Shown piece by piece: positions 5,762 through 13,695 of a DNA stretch of 20,325 nt (position 1 is the stretch's first letter; each line of letters opens with the position of its first letter). The position numbers and the translations under genes are program-made. The notes under the pieces were generated by a model. The model was not told where the DNA came from. It was given only the letters and a program-made list of their open reading frames with translations, and ran no database searches. The stretch comes from JBFMHD01 sp040752395 [NCBI: Candidatus Hydrogenedentota bacterium] (GTDB lineage: Bacteria > JBFMHD01). Location of the stretch: assembly GCA_040752395.1 (NCBI GenBank), contig JBFMHD010000019.1, positions 1 through 20,325 of the forward strand. The letters are read 5' to 3'.

Positions 5762-6988
5762 ATGAAAAGAACTTTATGCATTATATTTATTTTTTATTTA
5801 GTCTCACCTTTGATGGGATGGAATACAAAAGTAAAGGATTCAATCATAGAAGATGCGATTAAATCTATATCACCATCAAGAATAGAGGTGTTAGAATCTA
5901 AAAAAGACGCTCTGTTTACAGAACAAGCAAGAAAAGCAGATATTGTATTTTCAAGTTACAGTCAGGCTGCGTATAAATTAAATATAGAAGTTGTTGAACT
6001 TTTTAGGAATGTTACAGATGAAGATGCATACCTTGAACAGTTAGCAGTTATTGTGAATCAGGTGACAGAATTGTTCGACCCGTTTATCATATCAAGAGAA
6101 AGAGGTATTTATGAAACAAGGGACAGAGAATTCCACAATGAGGTCCAAGAGGTTCTTACTGATTTAAGAACCCACCATATAGCACCCTCTTATTACCCCT
6201 ACTCAACCCCATGGATGACACCTTCTTATGGCAACCAGATGATGACTCATCCTTATGCTGTCCAGAGTATTGTCCCTGAAGCGATCAGGGTAGCTGAGTT
6301 GAGAGGGAAAAGAGTTCTGGCTTTGTATTTACGTGGATATAATATCTACGATTTAAAAGGTGAAATTATCGCACTTTATGCTGAAACTGTAAGAACAGTT
6401 GCAAGAGTTATTGATGGTTTTCTTTATTATTATCAAATACGAAACAGGATGATGCCAGCTATGTATGGCTCTGGTATGTATGGTCATAATATTGTGGAGG
6501 TTAAGATTGGTGACTGGTATAAAGAGATAGGAACGTTTTATGGTAAGAAAGTTTCAGGATTGAAAGGATTTGGTAGCATTGAGGTTGAAACAGAAAAGGG
6601 ACAGAAACAGGAACAGGCGATTGAGAATGCTTTAAGGATTGCGCTTGAATCTGAGGCGGTAAGAAAAAATATTAAAAGTTTATATAAGGTTTCTGATAAA
6701 GATATAAATACCTCTGGTATAGAAGTTAAAATCAGGGCAGGTGGTTATTCTCCTTTTGGGCAATATCAGATGATGCCAAATCTCCATTTATTACCTTATC
6801 AAGAACAGTACTCTTATCCTTATGGATATGAAAGTATGTATCCTTATCCAGGTTATTATGGTATGCCTGAACCTTATTATGATTATACGTATGGTATGCC
6901 ATATTACTATGGTTATCAGCCATATTATCCATTATATCCTGAATGGGGTATGTATAATTATCCATACTATTATCCGTATTGGTATTAA
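5762..6988 (+). CDS. Secreted protein with Tyr/Pro-rich C-terminal tail, function unknown
   Basis: A 408-residue protein with a signal peptide (MKRTLCIIFIFYLVSPLMG, then W). The mature part begins GWNTKVKDSIIEDAIKS and is alpha-helical to about residue 125; a Trp right after the signal peptide is also seen in zinc-dependent phospholipase C/S1-P1 nuclease proteins, but the expected His ligands are not evident, so no enzyme is claimed. A Pro/Tyr-rich stretch interrupts it at about 140-170. A helical and mixed domain follows (about 175-335). The last 58 residues (351-408) hold 25 Tyr by count, with Pro, Gly and Met, ending YWY. Such a tail may mediate cross-linking, aggregation or surface attachment; this is inference. 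ATG 5762 is chosen because it starts the signal peptide and has an RBS; the frame upstream of it is repeat DNA. Confidence 0.75.
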   Translation: MKRTLCIIFIFYLVSPLMGWNTKVKDSIIEDAIKSISPSRIEVLESKKDALFTEQARKADIVFSSYSQAAYKLNIEVVELFRNVTDEDAYLEQLAVIVNQVTELFDPFIISRERGIYETRDREFHNEVQEVLTDLRTHHIAPSYYPYSTPWMTPSYGNQMMTHPYAVQSIVPEAIRVAELRGKRVLALYLRGYNIYDLKGEIIALYAETVRTVARVIDGFLYYYQIRNRMMPAMYGSGMYGHNIVEVKIGDWYKEIGTFYGKKVSGLKGFGSIEVETEKGQKQEQAIENALRIALESEAVRKNIKSLYKVSDKDINTSGIEVKIRAGGYSPFGQYQMMPNLHLLPYQEQYSYPYGYESMYPYPGYYGMPEPYYDYTYGMPYYYGYQPYYPLYPEWGMYNYPYYYPYWY

Positions 6989-7018
6989 AAGGTCTCTCTA
7001 ATGGATAGCTTACTGGTA

Positions 7019-7071
7019 GGCACAAAGTAGTAAAGGCACAAAGGCACAAAGAAGAAAAAAACTTTGTGCCT
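7019..7071 (+). repeat. TTTGTGCC-type repeat, inverted, with a 10-bp hairpin
   Basis: Three copies of GGCACAAAG (7019, 7035, 7043) are followed by one reverse copy. AGGCACAAAG (7042-7051) pairs with CTTTGTGCCT (7062-7071) in a perfect 10-bp stem with a 10-nt A-rich loop. It lies after the secreted-protein gene and could end or stabilise its transcript. No T-run follows on the + strand. Confidence 0.65.
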
Positions 7072-7122
7072 AAAACAATCGATTTTAGTAGGCGGATACT
7101 TTTGGGCAAGAGCAACAAAGAA

Positions 7123-7195
7123 GCCGAGGTAGCTCAGTCGGTAGAGCGACGGACTGAAAATCCGTGCGTCGGCGGTTCGATTCCGTCCCTCGGCA
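7123..7195 (+). tRNA. tRNA-Phe (anticodon GAA)
   Basis: A complete 73-nt cloverleaf. The acceptor stem GCCGAGG pairs perfectly with CCTCGGC, with discriminator A. The D arm is GCTCAGTCGGTAGAGC. The anticodon stem ACGGA/TCCGT holds the loop CTGAAAA, with GAA at 7156-7158. The T arm is GGCGG-TTCGATT-CCGTC. The 3' CCA is not encoded, so a CCA-adding enzyme is needed. It stands alone between repeat segments. Confidence 0.98.
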
Positions 7196-7201
7196 GTTAA
7201 T

Positions 7202-7233
7202 AAGAAGCAAGAGGCAAGATGCAAGAAGCGAGA
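7202..7233 (+). repeat. Inverted-orientation TTGCTTC-type repeat
   Basis: Units GAAGCAA, GAGGCAA, GATGCAA and GAAGCGA, a 7-nt period, are the reverse complement of the CTTGCTT/CTTGCCT repeats at 5684-5712 and 10682-10716. It starts 7 nt after the tRNA. Confidence 0.7.
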
Positions 7234-7246
7234 GAGTGTAGAACCA

Positions 7247-7279
7247 TAGTAGGGATGAGCCGGTGGCTCACCCCTACTA
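7247..7279 (+). repeat. Strong 15-bp hairpin upstream of fabD
   Basis: TAGTAGGGATGAGCC (7247-7261) and GGCTCACCCCTACTA (7265-7279) pair along all 15 positions, with one A-C mismatch or equivalent wobble on the other strand, around a GGT loop. No T-run follows on either side, so it is not a classical terminator. It resembles the short dyad repeats scattered in many bacterial genomes. Confidence 0.65.
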
Positions 7280-7314
7280 CTGAGTTGGTGGTGGTAGCTG
7301 GCAGGAGATGAAAA

Positions 7315-8244
7315 ATGAGTAAAAAGATTTGTTATTTATTCCCGGGCCAGGGTGCTCAATTTGTTGGGATGGGTAAAGATTTATATGATAATTATGAAGA
7401 AACAAGATTAATATTTAAAGAGATAAAGGATGTCTTACCTGATAATATTTTATCAATAATGTTTGAAGGTAGCGAAGAGACTTTAAAACAGACTATATAT
7501 ACGCAGCCTGCGATTTTTTTGCACAGTATTTTTGTTTTAAATATTATCGAAAAAAGAGAACAAATCCGACCAACCTTTGTTTGTGGTCATAGCGTTGGTG
7601 AATATGCTGCTTTAGTTGCTGCTTCAGTATTAAGTATAAGAGATGCTGCTTATTTAGTTTCAAACAGAGCTAAATTTATGGATGAAGAAGCAAGAAAAAC
7701 AGAAGGCACTATGGCGGCTGTAATCGGGCTTGATGATGAGATTATCATTGAGTCTTGTAGAGAAACTCAAGGGGTCTGCATACCAGCTAATTTTAATTCA
7801 CCTGGCCAGGTGGTTATCTCTGGTGAGAGACAAGCAGTCGAGAAAACATCTCAGATTTTAAAAGACAAGGGTGCAAAGCGAGTTATCCCGCTTGTAGTAA
7901 GCGGAGCCTGGCATTCTCCTTTAATGAAAAAAGCTGAAGAAAATCTGAAAGGTTTGATAGAGAAAGTTGTGTTTAAAAAACCAGAATGTTTTGTCGTCTC
8001 AAACGTATCAGCTGAACCATTAGATAATGAAAATATTTTAAAAGAAAATTTAAAAGTTCAGATAACGAGTTCTGTGCAATGGGCCAAATCTATGAAAAAT
8101 ATTATGAATAATAATGTAGATTTGTTTATAGAGATGGGACCTGGGAACGTTCTTTCAGGACTTTTAAAAAGAATTGATAAAGATAAAAAAGCTATATCGA
8201 TATCAAAGATTGAAGATATAAAAAATCTCGGAGAAGTATTATGA
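7315..8244 (+). CDS. fabD: Malonyl-CoA:ACP transacylase
   Basis: Loads malonyl groups onto acyl carrier protein for fatty-acid elongation. The 309 residues match the family. Visible motifs: YLFPGQGAQFVGMG (oxyanion-hole Gln12), TQPAIF (63-68), the nucleophile elbow GHSVGEYAAL with Ser93, the Arg118 region (SNRAKFM), ANFNSPGQVVISG (159-170), and GAWHSPLM with catalytic His200. The C-terminal GPGNVLSGLLKRI is typical. AGGAGA lies shortly before ATG 7315. It opens the fabD-fabG-acpP-fabF cluster and overlaps fabG by 4 nt (ATGA). Confidence 0.97.
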   Translation: MSKKICYLFPGQGAQFVGMGKDLYDNYEETRLIFKEIKDVLPDNILSIMFEGSEETLKQTIYTQPAIFLHSIFVLNIIEKREQIRPTFVCGHSVGEYAALVAASVLSIRDAAYLVSNRAKFMDEEARKTEGTMAAVIGLDDEIIIESCRETQGVCIPANFNSPGQVVISGERQAVEKTSQILKDKGAKRVIPLVVSGAWHSPLMKKAEENLKGLIEKVVFKKPECFVVSNVSAEPLDNENILKENLKVQITSSVQWAKSMKNIMNNNVDLFIEMGPGNVLSGLLKRIDKDKKAISISKIEDIKNLGEVL

Positions 8245-8987
8245 GTTACTGGGATGAGAGAGTTGCATTAATTACAGGTGGGGCACAGGGGATAGGCAAA
8301 GTCATTGCTACTTTACTTGCAAAAGAAAAGGTCAAGATTGTTATTACTGATATAAACGAGCAAGCTTTAATTAATACCGAAGAAGAAATAAAAAAGTCAC
8401 ATAATACAGAAATATTAATTTTAACAGGGGATGTGAGTAAAAGAGACGTTGTTGAGAACTGGTTTAATAGAACGATGGAGAAATTTGGACGGATAGATTT
8501 TCTTATAAACAATGCTGGCATAACACGAGATGGGCTTATAATCAGAATGAAGGAGGAAGATTGGGAGAGTGTGATTAACATAAATTTAAAAGGGAGTTTT
8601 TTATGTGCCAAGCAGGCAGCTAAATTAATGATGAAATCGCGATTCGGCAGGATAGTGAATATATCTTCAGTTGTAGGTGTGTATGGAAACGCTGGCCAGG
8701 TGAATTATTCTGCTTCAAAAGCTGGTTTGATAGGTTTAACGAAAACGCTTGCTAAAGAGTTAGCATCAAGAAACATTTTAGTGAATGCTGTTGCCCCAGG
8801 CTTCATAGAAACAGAGATGACAAAAAACTTACCAGAGAATTATATCGAAGAGATAAAAAAGAGGATACCGCTTGCCAGACTTGGACTTCCTTTAGATGTG
8901 GCAAACCTTGTCAAATTTTTATTATCACAGGATGCTTCATATATTACAGGCCAGATAATTTGTATTGACGGTGGTCTGGTTATTTGA
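8241..8987 (+). CDS. fabG: 3-oxoacyl-ACP reductase
   Basis: NADPH-dependent reductase of the fatty-acid cycle, a classical short-chain dehydrogenase of 248 residues. It has the cofactor glycine motif TGGAQGIG (12-19), NNAG (90-93), the catalytic tetrad N115, S143, Y156 and K160 (NYSASKAG), the APGFIETEM loop (185-193), and the C-terminal GQIICIDGG. The tetrad spacing equals that of E. coli FabG. The ATG overlaps the fabD stop as ATGA, so translation is coupled. Confidence 0.97.
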   Translation: MSYWDERVALITGGAQGIGKVIATLLAKEKVKIVITDINEQALINTEEEIKKSHNTEILILTGDVSKRDVVENWFNRTMEKFGRIDFLINNAGITRDGLIIRMKEEDWESVININLKGSFLCAKQAAKLMMKSRFGRIVNISSVVGVYGNAGQVNYSASKAGLIGLTKTLAKELASRNILVNAVAPGFIETEMTKNLPENYIEEIKKRIPLARLGLPLDVANLVKFLLSQDASYITGQIICIDGGLVI

Positions 8988-9008
8988 TATTAAGTTTGAT
9001 GATATATT

Positions 9009-9102
9009 GGCTTCAGGCTCCGAGCTCCGGGCTCCAGCCAGCTGTAGGCCGTAGCCTGTAGCCTGTCCTGATACTTCTCACTTCTTACTTCTTACTTTTT
9101 TA
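9009..9102 (+). repeat. Composite of three 7-nt-period repeats between fabG and acpP
   Basis: GGCTCCG/AGCTCCG/GGCTCCA units (9015-9036), GTAGCCT-type units (about 9039-9068) and CTTCTCA/CTTCTTA/CTTCTTA/CTTTTTT units (9074-9101) stand side by side. The first two recur, in the same order, at about 19069-19123. The tract stops 2 nt before the acpP RBS and fills nearly the whole spacer. No gene is seen in it. Confidence 0.7.
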
Positions 9103-9117
9103 TAGGGAGGTAGTGTG

Positions 9118-9351
9118 ATGCCAGATACTTTTGAAAGATTAAGAGACTTGATTGTTGACCAGTTAGGAGTTAAAGCCGAAGAGGTTACTCCTGAAGCTAA
9201 GTTTACCAGTGATCTTGGTGCTGATTCACTTGATATTGCTGAGCTTGTGATGGCGTTGGAAGAAGAATTCGGGGTTGAGATCCCTGAGGAAGAAGCACAG
9301 AAAATTGAAACTGTCCAGGATGCTGTAAATTATATTGATGCAAATAAATGA
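9118..9351 (+). CDS. acpP: Acyl carrier protein
   Basis: A 77-residue acidic four-helix carrier protein that holds growing acyl chains on a phosphopantetheine arm. The attachment site GADSLD has Ser37; helix II is [31 protein letters not shown] (9105-9110) lies 7 nt before ATG 9118; a GTG at 9115 is also in frame but too near the RBS. It feeds FabD, FabG, FabF and FabZ, and its 3-hydroxyacyl form is the LpxA donor. Confidence 0.97.
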   Translation: MPDTFERLRDLIVDQLGVKAEEVTPEAKFTSDLGADSLDIAELVMALEEEFGVEIPEEEAQKIETVQDAVNYIDANK

Positions 9352-9373
9352 GCAGCTGATTCGATTGTAAGAG

Positions 9374-9407
9374 CGAGGAGAAGGCAGGGTATGTAAAAAA
9401 CTCCTCG
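9374..9407 (+). other. Hairpin between acpP and fabF
   Basis: CGAGGAG (9374-9380) and CTCCTCG (9401-9407) form a perfect 7-bp stem with a 20-nt loop. It may trim or protect the acpP message, which is usually needed in excess over its neighbours. An AT-rich tail follows, but no T-run. Confidence 0.4.
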
Positions 9408-9437
9408 ACTATTTAGATATTTATTTAAGAGGGAATT

Positions 9438-10667
9438 ATGAGAAGAGTAGTAATAACAGGGTTTGGTGTGGTTACACCAATAGGTAATGATGTTAAGTCA
9501 ATGTGGCAGTCAATACTTGAGTCAAGAAGCGGGACCGCCAGGCTTACCGCTTTTGACCCAACCCCTTTTTCAAGCCACGTAGCAGCTGAAGTTAAAAATT
9601 TTGACCCTTTACAGTTCTTTGATAAAAAAGAAGCAAGGCGTATGGACAGGTTTGTTCAGTTCGCTATGAAAGCTACTATAGAAGCTATGGAGATGTCAGG
9701 GATTGATCTAAGTAAAGAGAATCTTGATAGGATCGGTGTGATAGTTGGTTCTGGTATAGGAGGCTTGAACATTATTGAAAAGACGCATTCAGCATATCTT
9801 GAAGCAGGACCTAAGAAGATTACGCCATTACTGATACCTATGTTGATTATAAACATGGCTTCAGGGATGATAGCAATGAGGTATGGTCTTCGTGGCCCAA
9901 ATGAGTCAATTGTTACAGCCTGCGCTTCAGCTACTCATTCTATAGGTGATGCTTTTAAGGTTATCCAGCGTGGCGATGCTGATATTATGGTAGCTGGTGG
10001 GACAGAAGCCGCGACTACGCCACTTGGGTTTGGTGGATTTTGTTCAATGGGTGCTTTATCAACAAGAAATGACCAGCCGGAAAAAGCAAGCAGACCGTTC
10101 GATAAGAACAGGGACGGATTTGTAATGGGGGAAGGTGCTGGTATATTGATTCTTGAAGAATACGAACATTCAAAAAAAAGAAATGCAGAGATACTCGCAG
10201 AGATTTGTGGTTATGGCTTAACCTGTGATGCGTATCATATCACAGCGCCTGACCCGAATGCTTATGGCGCTACAAAATGTATGGAAAACGCATTATTGGA
10301 TGCAAGAATAGATAGGACCGAGGTCGATTATATTAACGCACATGGGACATCAACTGATTTAAATGATAAACTCGAGACTCTGGCAATAAAAAATCTTTTT
10401 ACCAAAGAAAAAAGTCCGCTTGTATCGTCAACCAAATCAAACATAGGTCATTTACTTGGTGCCGCTGGTGCTGCTGAGGCTGTTGTATGTATTCTTGCTA
10501 TTAAAAATAAAATAGTACCACCAACTATAAATTATGAGACGCCTGACCCTGAATGCGACCTTGATTATGTCCCAAATCTGCCAAGAGAGAAAGAATTAAA
10601 AGTAGTTATGAGCAATTCATTCGGGTTTGGTGGTCATAATGCAACCCTTGTTTTCAGAAAGATTTGA
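9438..10667 (+). CDS. fabF: 3-oxoacyl-ACP synthase II
   Basis: Condensing enzyme that extends acyl-ACP with malonyl-ACP. The 409 residues match FabF. Thiolase-fold landmarks: [16 protein letters not shown] at the start, [14 protein letters not shown] with nucleophile Cys162, [15 protein letters not shown] (187-201), [11 protein letters not shown] with His302, and [17 protein letters not shown] with Lys333 and His338. The gatekeeper-type FGFGGHNA loop closes the protein. GAGGGA lies 3 nt before ATG 9438. It follows acpP, as in most fab clusters. Confidence 0.97.
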   Translation: MRRVVITGFGVVTPIGNDVKSMWQSILESRSGTARLTAFDPTPFSSHVAAEVKNFDPLQFFDKKEARRMDRFVQFAMKATIEAMEMSGIDLSKENLDRIGVIVGSGIGGLNIIEKTHSAYLEAGPKKITPLLIPMLIINMASGMIAMRYGLRGPNESIVTACASATHSIGDAFKVIQRGDADIMVAGGTEAATTPLGFGGFCSMGALSTRNDQPEKASRPFDKNRDGFVMGEGAGILILEEYEHSKKRNAEILAEICGYGLTCDAYHITAPDPNAYGATKCMENALLDARIDRTEVDYINAHGTSTDLNDKLETLAIKNLFTKEKSPLVSSTKSNIGHLLGAAGAAEAVVCILAIKNKIVPPTINYETPDPECDLDYVPNLPREKELKVVMSNSFGFGGHNATLVFRKI

Positions 10668-10681
10668 TGTAACCACTTATA

Positions 10682-10716
10682 TCTTGCTTCTTGCTTCTTT
10701 TGTTATCTTGCTTCTA
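10682..10716 (+). repeat. TTGCTTC-type 7-nt repeat after fabF
   Basis: CTTGCTT/CTTGCTT units, then a TTTTGTTAT break and a further CTTGCTTCTA. TTACAATG follows at 10728-10735, as in the leader cassettes at 81-135 and 5700-5753 but with a shorter gap. Confidence 0.65.
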
Positions 10717-10763
10717 AATAAAGCAATTTACAATGGAGCGAAGCGACAGCCGGGGTTTAAGAT

Positions 10764-10804
10764 GTCAGGGGCTCCAGTGAATTTTTTTCACTTGAACCCC
10801 TGAC
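10764..10804 (+). repeat. Imperfect 18-bp hairpin upstream of rnc
   Basis: GTCAGGGGCTCCAGTGAA (10764-10781) pairs with TTCACTTGAACCCCTGAC (10787-10804), 16 of 18 positions, with a T5 loop. A partial repeat of the right arm follows (CCCTTGAACCTCT, 10805-10817). There is no 3' T-run. It could separate fabF from rnc at the RNA level or be a dispersed repeat. Confidence 0.6.
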
Positions 10805-10832
10805 CCCTTGAACCTCTAATTTATTATGTGAA

Positions 10833-11564
10833 ATGATATACAACAAAATAGACGCAGAGTATAAAAAAGAGTTATCAGGGTTTTTAAAAGAATATAATCT
10901 AAAACCAGACAATATTGAGACAATTATACTGGCTTGTACCCACTGTTCGTTTGCTTATGAATCCGGTCATGGAGAGCTAAATAATGAGCGGTTAGAATTT
11001 CTTGGTGATGCAGTTGTAGAACTGATTATCAGTGATTATTTTTTTAAAACAAGGCAGGGAACTGGAGAAGGTTTACTTACTAAAATGAGATCAGCTGTTG
11101 TTAATGCTGAACGAATGGCAGAAACATCAAAAAGAATAGGGTTAGAGAGATTTCTGCTGCTGGCCTCCAGTGCAGATAAATCTGGTGATAGAAAGCGTAT
11201 CTCAATCTTATCTGATTTATATGAAGCTTTTGTCGGTGCAATTTATCTAACCTGCCATTTCAAAAATGTATATAAATTTGTCTTAAAAACTTTGAAGCCA
11301 AATGATGTGAGATGGAGTGATCCCAAAAGCGAGTTACAGGAATATTGTCAGGCAAATTTCAAAAATATTCCGCAGTATAACCTGATTGATACTTTCGGTC
11401 CACAGCACAGAAAGAGCTTTGTAGTAGAGGTTGTGGTAAACAAAATTAAGTATGGGCCTGCTATAGGTTTGACAAAGAAAGAGGCAGAACAGGAAGCAGC
11501 ACGCATAGCGTTAAACGACATTCTGCGAATCTCAACAGGTGAAATGAGTATTGAGCAATTATAA
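10833..11564 (+). CDS. rnc: Ribonuclease III
   Basis: Double-strand-specific endoribonuclease for rRNA and mRNA processing. The 243 residues hold the catalytic domain (about 10-155), with the signature NERLEFLGDAVVEL (E52, E55, D59) and LSDLYEAFVGAIYL (D128, E131), and a double-stranded-RNA-binding domain (about 163-233) ending KKEAEQEAARIALND. All metal-binding residues are present. It is placed after fabF as in many bacteria. No good RBS precedes ATG 10833. The last 14 nt overlap the helicase gene. Confidence 0.96.
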   Translation: MIYNKIDAEYKKELSGFLKEYNLKPDNIETIILACTHCSFAYESGHGELNNERLEFLGDAVVELIISDYFFKTRQGTGEGLLTKMRSAVVNAERMAETSKRIGLERFLLLASSADKSGDRKRISILSDLYEAFVGAIYLTCHFKNVYKFVLKTLKPNDVRWSDPKSELQEYCQANFKNIPQYNLIDTFGPQHRKSFVVEVVVNKIKYGPAIGLTKKEAEQEAARIALNDILRISTGEMSIEQL

Positions 11565-13695
11565 CATATTGGACGATTTAAATGAGAAACAAAGAGAGGC
11601 TGTGACCTGTACAGAGGGGCCGCTTTTAATTTTTGCAGGTGCAGGCACCGGCAAGACGAGGGTAATAACTTACAGAATAGCTTATTTAATCAGTGAATGC
11701 AATATCGCTCCTGAAACAATACTTGCTGTTACATTCACAAATAAAGCAGCAATTGAAATGAAAAACAGGGTGAGAAAACTGCTTGGTCGTGAAAGTTTGA
11801 ATGTTTTTGTTTCAACGTTTCATTCATTCGGAGCAAGATTATTACGAAGATATGGTCAGAAAATTGATATCTCAAATGATTTTGTCATTTATGATGAGAC
11901 AGACTCAGAACTCTTAATAAAAAGAATCCTATTAGATTTTAATATTGACCCGAAAAAAATAAGGTCAGCCGGCATCCTGAACATCATAGAGAGAGCAAAG
12001 GATAGACTTTTATCTACTTTAGAATTTGATAAACTTTATGAAAAGGGAGACAGAGACAATTATTATGAAATCGCCAAAACAGTTTATTCTGAATATGAAA
12101 AAAATTTAAGGAAAAACAATGCTTGTGATTTCGGAGACCTTATTTATCTCGCTGTAAAATTATTAAATGAGAATCATACTACATTAGAAAAAGTTAGAAA
12201 AAGGTTTCAGTATGTTATGGTTGATGAATATCAGGATACTAATTATGCTCAATTTATGTTGATTTATCTTATAAGTCAGGAACATAGAAATATAGCTGTT
12301 GTTGGTGATGACGATCAGGCTATTTATGGCTGGCGCGGGGCGGATATTACTAATATCCTGAATTTTGAAAAGGTTTTTTCTGAAAGTAATATTGTAAAAC
12401 TTGAACAGAACTACCGTTCAACAAGCAGCATACTTGATTCAGCATACGCTGTTGTAAGAAATAACAGGGACAGAAAAGAGAAAAGATTATGGACAGAGCG
12501 AGAGCGAGGCAGACCACCCACAGTAAAACTACTGGCAGACGAAAAAGAAGAAGCAAGATATGTTTTAAAAAACATATATAAGTTTATAAATGCTGGCTAT
12601 AAATATAGAGACATAGCTATCTTTTACAGGATACATTCGTTATCTCGGGTATTTGAAGATATTTTGAGGAAAGAGAATATACCATATAAGGTTGTTGGCG
12701 GCATAGGATTTTATCAGAGAAAAGAGATAAAAGATATCCTTGCTTATTTAAAGTTCATAATAAATTTTAATGATGATGTATCTTTATCAAAAATAATAAA
12801 TATTCCTTCCCGAGGCATCGGCCATACTACTTTAAAAAAAGCACGTGACATAAGTTTACTTGAGAATAAAGCGCTCTTTGATGTTTTAAAAGATGGAGCA
12901 TTCTTGCAGAGTTTAGGACCACAGACGGCGAAATCAGTAATAGATTTTGTTAATATGATTTATAACTGGAAAAAGACAATTAAAAAGAAGAAGGTTTCAG
13001 AAATTATTAACGATATTTTAAAAGAAACAGGTTATATAGATGGGCTTAAAGATGAGGCTACGATTGAGGCAGTCTCCAGGATAGAAAACCTGCAGGAATT
13101 TTTAAATGTAGCTGTAGAGTTTGAAGAGAAGAAGCAAGGGGATTTAATAGAATTTCTGATGGAGATGGCATTATTAACTGACTTAGACTTTTTAGCGGAT
13201 GAGAGTGATTATGTAACGCTTATGACGATGCATATGGCAAAAGGATTAGAGTTCCCTTGTGTATTCATTGTTGGTATGGAGGCTGGTATATTTCCACACA
13301 GCTCGAGTGAATTTGATATTTTTGAATTATCTGAAGAGAGGAGACTATGTTATGTGGGTATAACGCGGGCTAAAGATTATCTTTTTATCAGTCATTGTGC
13401 CTCGCGAATGATTTATGGGAAACGTATCTTCCAAGAACCATCAATGTTTATTGATGAACTCAGAGGTGATACCGTAAAAAGAGACCACAAAAATGATGGT
13501 TTTACAATAAAAGATGAAACAAAAGAGGTATGCGATTTCAAGAAAGATGATATCGTATTCCACAGCAGGTATGGTAAAGGTGTGGTTTTATCGCGACGTG
13601 GTGCCGGAGAAGACGCTGTTTACAGAGTTCGCTTCAGTAATAATAATGAAAAAACACTTATACATAAATATGCCAGACTGAGTTTAGCTGAATGA
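11551..13695 (+). CDS. pcrA: ATP-dependent DNA helicase of the PcrA/UvrD family
   Basis: Superfamily 1A 3'-5' helicase for repair and replication-fork upkeep; 714 residues, normal for PcrA. Motifs in order: LNEKQREAV (Q motif, 10-18), AGAGTGKT (Walker A, 29-36), VDEYQDT (Walker B, 224-230), GDDDQAIYGWRG (motif III, 252-263), EQNYRS (motif IV, 285-290), MTMHMAKGLEF (V) and EERRLCYVGITRA (VI). The C-terminus has the Tudor-like PcrA domain with FHSRYGKGVV. Start: TTG at 11551, 8 nt after AGGTGA (11537-11542) inside rnc; no Met occurs before residue 70, beyond Walker A. It overlaps rnc by 14 nt and the next gene by 4 nt. Confidence 0.95.
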   Translation: MSNYNILDDLNEKQREAVTCTEGPLLIFAGAGTGKTRVITYRIAYLISECNIAPETILAVTFTNKAAIEMKNRVRKLLGRESLNVFVSTFHSFGARLLRRYGQKIDISNDFVIYDETDSELLIKRILLDFNIDPKKIRSAGILNIIERAKDRLLSTLEFDKLYEKGDRDNYYEIAKTVYSEYEKNLRKNNACDFGDLIYLAVKLLNENHTTLEKVRKRFQYVMVDEYQDTNYAQFMLIYLISQEHRNIAVVGDDDQAIYGWRGADITNILNFEKVFSESNIVKLEQNYRSTSSILDSAYAVVRNNRDRKEKRLWTERERGRPPTVKLLADEKEEARYVLKNIYKFINAGYKYRDIAIFYRIHSLSRVFEDILRKENIPYKVVGGIGFYQRKEIKDILAYLKFIINFNDDVSLSKIINIPSRGIGHTTLKKARDISLLENKALFDVLKDGAFLQSLGPQTAKSVIDFVNMIYNWKKTIKKKKVSEIINDILKETGYIDGLKDEATIEAVSRIENLQEFLNVAVEFEEKKQGDLIEFLMEMALLTDLDFLADESDYVTLMTMHMAKGLEFPCVFIVGMEAGIFPHSSSEFDIFELSEERRLCYVGITRAKDYLFISHCASRMIYGKRIFQEPSMFIDELRGDTVKRDHKNDGFTIKDETKEVCDFKKDDIVFHSRYGKGVVLSRRGAGEDAVYRVRFSNNNEKTLIHKYARLSLAE

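Noticed and set aside
5762-6130. Zinc-dependent phospholipase C or S1-P1 nuclease for the secreted protein
   Set aside because: Only the Trp after the signal peptide is reminiscent; the His-rich zinc ligand pattern is not seen.
6985-7224. Minus-strand frame across the tRNA with an RNRTADARIFSPSLYRLSYLG-like product
   Set aside because: This is the familiar false protein made by translating the antisense of a tRNA-Phe gene.
9009-9102. CRISPR array
   Set aside because: The units are 7 nt long with no unique spacers and no cas genes nearby.
11537-11564. Programmed frameshift joining rnc and the helicase
   Set aside because: No slippery heptamer is visible, and TTG 11551 with AGGTGA explains a separate start.
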